A DNA stretch of 12,449 nt from Planctomycetota bacterium (GTDB lineage Bacteria > Planctomycetota > PUPC01 > JABMSA01): assembly GCA_013202185.1 (NCBI GenBank), contig JABMSA010000616.1:1-12449 (forward strand), read 5' to 3'. The notes beneath the pieces are model-generated. The model ran no database searches. It saw only the letters and a list, made by a program, of their open reading frames with translations, and was not told where the DNA came from. The position numbers and the translations under genes were made by a program. This document shows, in pieces, positions 5,928-12,449 of the stretch (within the stretch, counting starts at the first letter, position 1; the number at the start of each line of letters is the position of its first letter).

Positions 5928-7004
5928 ATGCCCGATCAGGACCGCGACCAGAAAACAGAACGCGCAACGCCCAGGCGGCGCGAGGACGCGCGCAAGAAAG
6001 GGCAGGTGGCGCGAAGCAAGGACCTCAACACTGCCTTGATCCTGCTGCTGGCCGCGGTGGTGCTGTACATGACGGGCCCATCGGTTTCAGCCGGGCTGCG
6101 AAGCATCTTCAGAACTTGCTTTACAGACTATCTCAGCGAAACGATCTCCGTTTCGTCGAGCATCAGGATTCTTACCGCCTTGGCCGGCCGCGCCGTTACG
6201 GCTATTCTGCCGCTGATGGGCGGCGTGCTTCTTGCCGCCGCGCTCGCCTCGTACGGGCAGGTTGGGTTCGTCATGGCCACCGATCCGCTCGGCCCCAAGT
6301 TTGAGCGGCTCAATCCGGTCATCGGTGTAAGGCGGCTGTGCTCGGCGAAGTCGCTGGTTTCGCTGGCAACTTCCCTGGCGAAGGTCGCCGTGGTGGGCCT
6401 GGCGGCGTATCTCTATCTTCGGTGGCGGATCAACGACGTCCCGCCGCTGCTGGACTGCTCGATTCCGGCGATCTACGAGGCCCTTTGCCGGTGGACCTTC
6501 GAGCTGGTGTTTGTGATCGCGATGGCTTTTCTCATCATCGCCGCGACGGATTACGCCTTTCAACGGTGGGATTTCGAGCGCGACATCCGAATGACGAAGG
6601 AAGAGCTTCGCGAGGAGCTGAAGCGCTCGGAGGGCGATCCGCTGGTGAAATCCCGCGTACGGCAGATTCAGCGCGAGATGGCCTCGAGGCGAATGATGCA
6701 GGACGTGCCCCAGGCCGACGTAGTGATAAAAAACCCCACGCACTACGCGGTGGCGCTGCGCTATAAGCCCGGCAAGAACCTGGCGCCCGCGGTGGTGGCC
6801 AAGGGTATGAATCTCGTGGCGAGGAAGATTCTCGAGATCGCCCGCGAGCACGGCGTGCCCGAAGTGGAAAACAAGCTCCTCGCCCAAACGCTTTACAAGA
6901 CCGTGGAAATAGGCCAGGAGATTCCGCCAATCCTCTACAAGGCCGTGGCCGAAGTGCTGGCATACGTGTATCGACTGAGAACGAAAAGGTATCAGGAAGC
7001 ATAA
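5928..7004 (+). CDS. flhB: Flagellar export switch protein FlhB
   Basis: FlhB is the inner-membrane export component that switches the system from hook/rod to filament substrates. The 358-residue product opens with the usual charged stretch (QKTERATPRRREDARKKGQV, about 8-27). Four transmembrane helices lie roughly at 33-55, 80-110, 140-160 and 185-210, followed by a cytoplasmic domain. The self-cleavage site N269-P270-T271-H272 is intact (6732-6743), so auto-cleavage between Asn and Pro is expected. Downstream, AVALRYKPGKNLAPAVVAKG is typical of the family. The gene starts directly after the fliR stop (TAAATG) and ends directly before flhA in the same way. Confidence 0.97.
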   Translation: MPDQDRDQKTERATPRRREDARKKGQVARSKDLNTALILLLAAVVLYMTGPSVSAGLRSIFRTCFTDYLSETISVSSSIRILTALAGRAVTAILPLMGGVLLAAALASYGQVGFVMATDPLGPKFERLNPVIGVRRLCSAKSLVSLATSLAKVAVVGLAAYLYLRWRINDVPPLLDCSIPAIYEALCRWTFELVFVIAMAFLIIAATDYAFQRWDFERDIRMTKEELREELKRSEGDPLVKSRVRQIQREMASRRMMQDVPQADVVIKNPTHYAVALRYKPGKNLAPAVVAKGMNLVARKILEIAREHGVPEVENKLLAQTLYKTVEIGQEIPPILYKAVAEVLAYVYRLRTKRYQEA

Positions 7005-9092
7005 ATGGCAAGTCCCGAACAGGCTTCCCTCTGGATGAAAATGGTGCGGCACAGCGACGTCGCTCTCGCCGTTGCAGTGGTTGTGGTGCTGGTGGTGCTG
7101 GTGATTCCTATTCCGCCGATGCTCCTCGACATTCTGCTCACCATCAACATATCGCTTGGCCTGGTGATACTGCTGGTAACGCTGAGCGCGACGGAATCGC
7201 TGGAGTTCTCCACGTTTCCGTCGCTGCTGTTGTTTGTAACGCTCTTTCGCCTGGCGCTCAACGTGGCGTCGACCCGGCTGATCCTGCTCCACGGCTACGC
7301 GGGGGAGGTCATCACCGCGTTTGGCGACTTCGTGGTCGGCGGCAACATCGTCGTGGGCCTGATCGTGTTTCTGATCCTCGTCATCATTCAGTTTGTGGTG
7401 ATCACGAAGGGCTCGGGCCGCATTGCGGAAGTGGCCGCGAGGTTTACGCTCGATGCCATGCCCGGCAAGCAGATGGCGATCGACGCCGACCTCAACGCGG
7501 GCCTCATCACCGAAAAGGAAGCGCGCGAACGCCGCGAGAAGATATCGCGCGAGGCCGAATTCTACGGGGCGATGGACGGCGCCAGCAAGTTTGTGCGCGG
7601 CGACGCCATAGCCGGCATCATCATCACGCTCATCAACATCCTGGGCGGCATCATCATCGGGGCCATGAAAGGGATGGCCGTGCCGGAGGCCGTCAAGACC
7701 TATGCGATCCTTACCGTCGGCGACGGGCTCGTCAGCCAGATACCTTCGCTGATCATCGCGACGGCGTCGGGCATTCTCATCACTAAGGCATCGTCGAAAA
7801 ACAAACTCAGCCACGATCTGACCGGCCAGCTTCTCTCTCAGCCGAAGTCGCTGCTGATAGCGGGCGCCATCTTGCTGTTTTTCGGGCTGGTGCCCGGGCT
7901 GCCCAACGTGCCGTTTTTCGTGATGGCGGGTGTGTTCGGCCTGCTGTATCACTTCACAAGGCGCGCCGCGAGCACCCGAGAGGCGCATGACGAGCCGGCG
8001 GCCGCGGGGGCAGGCGCACAAGGAGCGCCCGACGACCCCGACGACCTGCGCGGGCTGCTCGGGGTGGACCGGCTCGGCCTCGAGGTCGGATACAGGGTCA
8101 TTCCGCTGGTGGCGCCCGACAGCGGCGGCGGGCTGCTCGACAAGATTTCGGCGATTCGCAAGCGCCTCGCCAAGGCCCTCGGTTTCGTGATCCCGCCCGT
8201 ACGCATCAAAGACAACGTTCAACTCCAGCCCGAGTCGTACAGAATCCTGCTGCGCGGCGAGCAGATAGGCGAAGGCGCGCTCTCGGTAGACGGCCTCCTC
8301 GCGATGGACGCGGGCAACGTGGTCGAGAAGGTTGCCGGCGTCCAGACCACCGAGCCGGCGTTTGGCTTGCCCGCGCTGTGGATCGACACCGCGCAAAAAG
8401 AAATCGCCGAAATGAACGGATATACCGTCATCGATCCCATAACGGTGCTCGTTACGCACTTCAGCGAGTTGGTGAAGCGCTACGCCCACGAAATCCTGTG
8501 CCGCGAGGATGTGAGCAAGCTGGTCGACAACCTCAAGGCCGAAAACCCCACGGTGGTCGACGAGCTTATTCCCAACCTCCTGCCGCTCTCGGTTGTGCAG
8601 CGTGTGCTGGCCAACCTGCTCAGGGAGAAGGTGCCGATCCTCGACCTCGGGGCGATCCTCGAGGCACTCGCCAACCACGCCGCAACAACAAAAGACCCCG
8701 AGATCCTCACGGAGTTTGTGCGGCAGGGGCTCGCCCGAACGATCTGCAGCCGGTACGCCGACAACAACGGCGTGCTCCAGACGATAGCATTCGACCCGGC
8801 GCTCGAGCAGTCGCTGATACAAAACATCAGCCGGGAAGCGATCGAGCCCGGCCTGGCCCAGCGGGTCGTGAAAGAAGTGGGTGAAGCGTTCAAGCAAGCG
8901 GTGTCGTCGGGCGTCGACTCGGTTCTGCTGACGTCGTCACTTGTCCGCAGGCACGTGCGAAATCTCATTTCTTCGTCGCTTCCTGATCTGCCCGTGCTTT
9001 CCTACAACGAAATTCCGCCGAGCTTCCAGGTGGCGTCGGTTGCCACCGTGGGGGCCGAACAGAACGAAGTGCCGGCAGCGGCGGCCAATTGA
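7005..9092 (+). CDS. flhA: Flagellar export gate protein FlhA
   Basis: FlhA forms the nonameric cytoplasmic ring of the export gate and couples the proton gradient to export. It has 695 residues, the usual length. The N-terminal half holds about eight transmembrane helices (to about residue 320), interrupted by the FHIPEP cytoplasmic loop: RIAEVAARFTLDAMPGKQM (139-157), then FVRGDAIAGI (196-205), whose D200 corresponds to the functionally essential Asp of the family. A linker of about 30 residues, rich in Ala/Gly/Asp (322-350), leads to the C-terminal substrate-docking domain. It lies between flhB (abutting, TAAATG) and flhF (16 bases). Confidence 0.98.
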   Translation: MASPEQASLWMKMVRHSDVALAVAVVVVLVVLVIPIPPMLLDILLTINISLGLVILLVTLSATESLEFSTFPSLLLFVTLFRLALNVASTRLILLHGYAGEVITAFGDFVVGGNIVVGLIVFLILVIIQFVVITKGSGRIAEVAARFTLDAMPGKQMAIDADLNAGLITEKEARERREKISREAEFYGAMDGASKFVRGDAIAGIIITLINILGGIIIGAMKGMAVPEAVKTYAILTVGDGLVSQIPSLIIATASGILITKASSKNKLSHDLTGQLLSQPKSLLIAGAILLFFGLVPGLPNVPFFVMAGVFGLLYHFTRRAASTREAHDEPAAAGAGAQGAPDDPDDLRGLLGVDRLGLEVGYRVIPLVAPDSGGGLLDKISAIRKRLAKALGFVIPPVRIKDNVQLQPESYRILLRGEQIGEGALSVDGLLAMDAGNVVEKVAGVQTTEPAFGLPALWIDTAQKEIAEMNGYTVIDPITVLVTHFSELVKRYAHEILCREDVSKLVDNLKAENPTVVDELIPNLLPLSVVQRVLANLLREKVPILDLGAILEALANHAATTKDPEILTEFVRQGLARTICSRYADNNGVLQTIAFDPALEQSLIQNISREAIEPGLAQRVVKEVGEAFKQAVSSGVDSVLLTSSLVRRHVRNLISSSLPDLPVLSYNEIPPSFQVASVATVGAEQNEVPAAAAN

Positions 9093-9108
9093 AACGATTG
9101 GGTCAACG

Positions 9109-10203
9109 ATGAGAATCAAAAGCTACAAGGCACGCGACGCTACCGAAGCCATGGAAATGATCCGAAACGATATGGGCTCTTCGGCCCTGATCATCCAAAC
9201 GAAACGCATCAGGCAGGGGGGCGTGTTTGGAATGCTGGGGCACGAGGCGGTGGAGGTGGTTGCCGCGGCCGACGACGCGAAAACCATGCGGCGCGCAGGA
9301 TCCGCGCAGGCCCGGGCGGCGGAAAGCGGGCCGGAGAACACGACGTTCAAGCATCTTCACGACAGGCTGCTGCAGCAGGGAGTGCTGCCCGGGCTCGCCC
9401 GGGGGCTCGTGGAAGAAACGCTCTGCCGTTATCCGTCGTCGCCGTTCGCCATGCAATTTCCCGATTTTGGCGGCAGGCTCGCGGCAACGCCGGCAGCGGC
9501 CGACATGGTACAGGCGTTGGGAGCCGCCATCGCCAAAACCGTAAGGCTCGAACGTTCATACAAGCCCAAGCAGGGCCCGAAGATAGTGGCGTTGGTAGGC
9601 CCGACGGGCGTGGGCAAGACCACCACCATCGCCAAGCTTGCAACCATAGCCGCCATGCGCCACAAGCTCCCGACGGGGCTGGTTACCATCGACACATACA
9701 GAATCGGGGCGGTCGATCAGCTCAAGACGTATTCCGAGATGCTGGGCGCGCCTCTGGCCGTGGTACACAAGCCCGAGCAGATGCCGCAGGTGCTCGAGAG
9801 CTTTTGCGACAAGGCGGTTGTGTTTGTTGATACGATCGGGCGCAGCCCGAAAGACCGCGACCGCGTGAGCGAGCTGAAGCCGTACTTCAAGTACCTGCCG
9901 GGCGCCGAGACGCACCTGCTGGTGAGCGCGTCGTCGAAAGACGACGACGCCACACTCACCGCGCGGAGTTTTTCTGCACTGCCCCTGAGCCGCCTGGCAT
10001 TCAGCAAGGTGGACGAATCCACGTCGTTCGGTTCGATCTATAATCTCGCGGCGCAGACGCAAATTCCGCTGTCGTACCTCACCGTGGGGCAGGAGGTGCC
10101 CGACGATATCGAAGTGACCACGCCCGGCCGAATCGCGGAGCTGCTGCTCGATGAATCGACGGTCGAGCCCGGGGCCTCCGACAACAACAACTGGATTGGT
10201 TGA
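9109..10203 (+). CDS. flhF: Flagellar placement GTPase FlhF (SRP-type)
   Basis: FlhF is an SRP-family GTPase that marks the pole where the flagellum is built. The ATG at 9109 gives 364 residues beginning MRIKSYKARDATEAMEMIRN, the standard FlhF start. A variable, Ala/Arg-rich linker (about 52-78) is followed by the N domain (80-145) and G domain: G1 GPTGVGKT (164-171), the DTYRIGAVDQLK element (195-206), G3 DTIGR (241-245), G4 SKVDE (299-303) and the closing GQEVPDDIE (327-335). Two motifs differ slightly from the common forms: DTIGR instead of DTAGR, and SKVD instead of TKxD. The essential P-loop Lys and G3 Asp are present. An upstream in-frame extension into flhA is open but out of keeping with the family start. 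flhG begins 4 bases after the stop. Confidence 0.95.
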   Translation: MRIKSYKARDATEAMEMIRNDMGSSALIIQTKRIRQGGVFGMLGHEAVEVVAAADDAKTMRRAGSAQARAAESGPENTTFKHLHDRLLQQGVLPGLARGLVEETLCRYPSSPFAMQFPDFGGRLAATPAAADMVQALGAAIAKTVRLERSYKPKQGPKIVALVGPTGVGKTTTIAKLATIAAMRHKLPTGLVTIDTYRIGAVDQLKTYSEMLGAPLAVVHKPEQMPQVLESFCDKAVVFVDTIGRSPKDRDRVSELKPYFKYLPGAETHLLVSASSKDDDATLTARSFSALPLSRLAFSKVDESTSFGSIYNLAAQTQIPLSYLTVGQEVPDDIEVTTPGRIAELLLDESTVEPGASDNNNWIG

Positions 10204-10207
10204 AAGA

Positions 10208-11056
10208 ATGATCACACAAGCCGAAGGCATCACGAGAAACGAGGAATCGGAACAGGAAACCGAACGGTCGACCCGCAGGATCATGTTTGCCGGCGGGAAG
10301 GGCGGCGTAGGCACAACGCAGATCGTCGCCAACCTGGCCGTAACCCTGGGCCTGAAGCATAACCGTGTGCTGTTTGTAGACGCAACCCCCGGCGTGTGCA
10401 ACGCCGAAGTAATACTCGGAATCAACTCGACACTCAACTTGCAACACGTAGTTACAGGAGAAAAATCGATTGAAGAAGTCATCTGTAAGGGGCCCGGCCA
10501 CATCGGCATGTTGCCGGTACGCCGCGATTGGTCGCAAACCGCCGGTCTTGCTCCGTGGCAGCGCGAGCGCCTTGCTCGAGGTCTTGCGGCGGCAACGGCC
10601 ACATTCGACTTTGTGCTTGTCGATGCGCCCGCCGGCATTCCGCCCGAGCTGCCGGGGGCGGCCCTCGAGCCGGCCGAAGTCATAGTGATTACGACAGTCG
10701 AGCCCACTTCGCTGGCCGGCGCCTACGCAACGGTCAAGGAGCTGGCCCGCATAAGCCCGGGCAAGAAGGCCAACGTGATTGTGAACATGGCACCCGACAG
10801 CGCCGACGCGGCCCGCGCTTTCCGGGCCATAGCGCACGTTGCCGGCCGGTTCCTGGGTACCGTGCCGGGTTACCTCGGCTGGGTGCCGGCCGATCCCTGC
10901 GTGGCAAAGGCCGGCGGGCGGCAGGTTCCTTTTGTGATTCAATTCCCCGACCAGCCCGCCGCCGGGGCACTCGAGGTGATAGCCTCAAAGCTCGCCCTGG
11001 CGCAGCAAAGCGAAGACAATCTTCGCTTTATCGACGATAAGAGCTGGCGAAACTAA
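10208..11056 (+). CDS. flhG: Flagellar number regulator FlhG (FleN/MinD-like), atypical ATP site
   Basis: FlhG is a ParA/MinD-type ATPase that limits flagellar number, usually by acting on FlhF. With the ATG at 10208 (4 bases after flhF) the protein has 282 residues. The deviant Walker A region reads GGKGGVGTTQ (29-38): the MinD-type signature lysine (K31) is kept, but the canonical P-loop lysine is Thr (T36). The switch I motif reads VDATPGVCNAEVILG (57-71), where family members have DAD; T60 replaces the second Asp. The Walker B region FDFVLVDAPAG (133-143) is intact. The N-terminus MITQAEGITR resembles a weakened form of the FlhF-activating DQAxxLR motif. A helical C-terminus (255-270) could be the membrane-binding helix. 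It could also be viewed as a TadZ/CpaE-like divergent member, but its position after flhF favours FlhG. Confidence 0.9.
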   Translation: MITQAEGITRNEESEQETERSTRRIMFAGGKGGVGTTQIVANLAVTLGLKHNRVLFVDATPGVCNAEVILGINSTLNLQHVVTGEKSIEEVICKGPGHIGMLPVRRDWSQTAGLAPWQRERLARGLAAATATFDFVLVDAPAGIPPELPGAALEPAEVIVITTVEPTSLAGAYATVKELARISPGKKANVIVNMAPDSADAARAFRAIAHVAGRFLGTVPGYLGWVPADPCVAKAGGRQVPFVIQFPDQPAAGALEVIASKLALAQQSEDNLRFIDDKSWRN

Positions 11057-11376
11057 TGGCACTGCCGGGCTGGTCGGCCAATAGCGGCGCCCGGCATCAG
11101 ATTCACGCAAGCCCCGTTATGGAACAAAAATTCAGTATGGTTTCGTCCGTTGCGGCTTTCCTTGTCGCGTGGCTCTCGGGCCTTGCGGCGGGGGTGTCGC
11201 CAGATGCGATCCTGGTGCGGTCGGCCATTGGTGCGGCAGTGTTTTATTTCTTCGCACTAGCCCTTTGCCGCATCTCGGGTGCGCTGCTCAGCTCGCGCGA
11301 CGAAGGCCCCGAGAGCGCCGCCGGGTCCGCACGAACGGACAACAACCAGAATAATGTCACCGAAATCGTGGAATAA
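11056..11376 (+). CDS. Small two-helix membrane protein of unknown function
   Basis: I do not recognise this gene. The ATG at 11056 overlaps the flhG stop (TAATG), giving 106 residues. An alternative in-frame ATG at 11119 would give 85 residues starting MEQKFSMVSS, which may be the true start, because the first 21 residues look unstructured. Two hydrophobic segments are clear: about 29-47 (VSSVAAFLVAWLSGLAAGV) and 52-77 (LVRSAIGAAVFYFFALALC), joined by a short SPDA turn. A polar, Asn/Gln/Glu-rich tail (about 80-106) probably lies in the cytoplasm. It sits between flhG and fliA within the same operon (fliA starts 17 bases later). The position suggests a role in flagellar assembly or regulation, but that is inference only. 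Confidence 0.75.
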   Translation: MALPGWSANSGARHQIHASPVMEQKFSMVSSVAAFLVAWLSGLAAGVSPDAILVRSAIGAAVFYFFALALCRISGALLSSRDEGPESAAGSARTDNNQNNVTEIVE

Positions 11377-11393
11377 GGATCAGGTAAAGACCT

Positions 11394-12167
11394 ATGCGAA
11401 AAGAAATCGCCGATCTCTGGAAACAGTTCAGGAAAACAGACGATCCGGACCTGAGAGACAAGCTGATCGTCAGCTACCTGCCCCTGGTGAAATACGTGCT
11501 GGGGCGAATGTCGCTGTACCTTCCGCCGCATCTTGATTCGGAGGATCTCACCATCTCCGGTGTGATCGGGCTGATCAAGTCGGTGAAGGAATTCGATCTC
11601 GGCCGGCAGATAGAATTCACCACGTTTGCCGTGCCCAGGATCAGAGGGGCCATCCTCGACGAGCTTCGATCTCACGATTGGGTGCCTCGTTCGGCCCGAA
11701 AGAAGGCGTCGACCATTTCGAAAGCCGTAAGTGCGCTTATGGAAACGAACGACGAGCCGCCCTCGCACGAAGAGGTCGCCAAACAGATGAAGGTGTCGAT
11801 GCAAGAACTCGATAAGATGATGTCCGACGTTTCCTTTGCCTCGTTCCTTTCGCTCGAAGGAATGCACTCGGACTCAGACGACGGGCAAATGAAGATGGTG
11901 GAGTCGATCAAGAATCCGAAATCGATATCACCTCTGAGCGCGCTCGAGAGCGGCGAGGAGGAGGAATTGCTGTCGAAAGCGATCTCGCAGCTTCCCCAGC
12001 AGGAGAAGATTGTGGTCATGCTGTACTATTACCAGAACATGATGCTCAAGGAAATCGCCAAGCTGCTGAAGCTGTCGAAATCGAGAGTGTCTCAGATTCA
12101 CAATAAGGCCATCAGCACCCTTCGAGCGAAGATGAAGTCGATGCAGATCCCCAGCCTCAAAACCTGA
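11394..12167 (+). CDS. fliA: Flagellar sigma factor FliA (sigma-28)
   Basis: FliA directs RNA polymerase to late flagellar and chemotaxis promoters. The 257-residue product has the three regions expected for this class: region 2 (about 20-95; DLTISGVIGLIKSVKEFD at 51-68 and FTTFAVPRIRGAILDELRS at 75-93), the WVPRSAR junction (96-102), region 3 (about 104-150; EEVAKQMKVSMQELDKM at 126-142), and region 4 (about 193-248) with the helix-turn-helix LKEIAKLLKLSKSRVSQIHN (218-237). No region 1.1 is present, as expected. AAGGAT/CAGG lies about 8-18 bases before the ATG. It is the last gene of the tight operon, so it would be made together with the export gate. The anti-sigma factor gene flgM is not in the window. 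Confidence 0.96.
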   Translation: MRKEIADLWKQFRKTDDPDLRDKLIVSYLPLVKYVLGRMSLYLPPHLDSEDLTISGVIGLIKSVKEFDLGRQIEFTTFAVPRIRGAILDELRSHDWVPRSARKKASTISKAVSALMETNDEPPSHEEVAKQMKVSMQELDKMMSDVSFASFLSLEGMHSDSDDGQMKMVESIKNPKSISPLSALESGEEEELLSKAISQLPQQEKIVVMLYYYQNMMLKEIAKLLKLSKSRVSQIHNKAISTLRAKMKSMQIPSLKT

Positions 12168-12258
12168 CCGCCCGCCTGCGCAGCGGCGCGGCCAGGTGAA
12201 CGTGCCGGCGGCTGGGATCCGAACGTTTCCGCCAACAACACGCCCTTACGGGCGCTCT

Positions 12259-12266
12259 GGGAGGTG
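12259..12266 (+). promoter_or_regulatory. Strong ribosome binding site for the partial gene at 12271
   Basis: GGGAGGTG is a near-complete match to the anti-16S sequence and ends 4 bases before the ATG at 12271. It is the best ribosome binding site in the window and supports the downstream frame as a real gene. Confidence 0.7.
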
Positions 12267-12270
12267 GAGC

Positions 12271-12449
12271 ATGAATGATGATTTCAGGGTTCGTTTTCCA
12301 AGCAACTATGCCGTTCATTCATCTACGACCAAGCGTGATCACGTGACGGACAACGCCGCGAAATCGGTGCCCGGTCGTGACCACGAACATCACAAGCACG
12401 CCCGCCGCGACAGCATGGAGTTTTCGGTTGACGCGGCCGACGACGACGA
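12271..12449 (+). CDS. Unidentified protein, 5' part only (runs off window)
   Basis: The frame is open from ATG 12271 to the window end, giving 59 complete codons. The visible part is hydrophilic and low in hydrophobic residues. It includes a His/basic patch (RDHEHHKHARRD, about 36-47) and an acidic stretch (DAADDDE) at the edge. There is no signal peptide or transmembrane segment. I do not recognise a family. The start follows a strong ribosome binding site and lies 103 bases after fliA. The gap holds only a 5-bp hairpin (CGCCC 12241-12245 with GGGCG 12250-12254) and no clear promoter, so it may continue the operon. The location suggests a flagellar or motility link, unproven. Confidence 0.6.
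   Translation, partial: MNDDFRVRFPSNYAVHSSTTKRDHVTDNAAKSVPGRDHEHHKHARRDSMEFSVDAADDD

Noticed and set aside
6087..8897. A 936-codon antisense frame over flhB and flhA
   Set aside because: It spans two confident genes. The His/Arg/Asp-rich product is typical of antisense translation of GC-rich membrane protein genes.
10151..10207. Longer FlhG start at 10151 overlapping flhF
   Set aside because: It would add 19 unrelated residues and overlap flhF by 53 bases. The ATG at 10208 gives the usual distance to the P-loop.
12241..12254. Hairpin CGCCC-TTAC-GGGCG as a terminator after fliA
   Set aside because: The stem is only 5 bp and no T-run follows. It lies just before a strong ribosome binding site, so a terminator there is unlikely.

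Overview
This is a flagellar gene cluster read entirely on the + strand. It holds the filament cap and flagellin-chaperone genes (fliD, fliS) and a tight block for the flagellar type III export gate (fliO, fliP, fliQ, fliR, flhB, flhA). These are followed by the polar placement and number regulators (flhF, flhG), a small membrane protein I cannot name, the flagellar sigma factor (fliA, sigma-28), and the first 59 codons of an unidentified gene that runs off the window.

The sequence is GC-rich with GC-rich third codon positions, so many long antisense shadow ORFs appear. The fliOPQR-flhBAFG-(x)-fliA order is widespread in bacteria. The sigma-54-like promoter and the signal peptides on FliO and FliP fit a Gram-negative-type organism with polar-type (FlhF/FlhG) flagellar control. 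The non-coding stretches carry dispersed palindromic repeats of the kind common in planctomycete-like and uncultured-phylum genomes. I cannot assign a phylum from this sequence.

Layout: 1-496 has no credible gene; it holds GC-rich palindromic repeats, a degenerate TAACTG/CGATAA-type repeat and a possible sigma-28 promoter for fliD. 497-3288 is fliD-fliS. 3289-3612 is a regulatory gap with a C-rich/G-rich palindromic repeat, a set of small dyads, and a very good sigma-54 (-24/-12) promoter. 3613-12167 reads as one operon: neighbouring genes overlap, abut or lie within 17 bases of each other from fliO to fliA. 12168-12270 is a short gap ending in a strong ribosome binding site, and 12271 to the window end is the open partial gene.

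Inferred logic: sigma-54 with an enhancer-binding protein (not in this window) would switch on the export gate, FlhF/FlhG and sigma-28 together. Sigma-28 would then switch on late genes, possibly including fliD-fliS just upstream. The most interesting departures from the ordinary are an FlhG that lacks the canonical Walker A lysine and a second active-site aspartate, the uncharacterised two-helix membrane protein between flhG and fliA, a FliD enlarged by two inserted beta-rich regions, and the placement of fliDS where fliLMN often lies. I see no mobile elements, CRISPR arrays, tRNA or rRNA genes.
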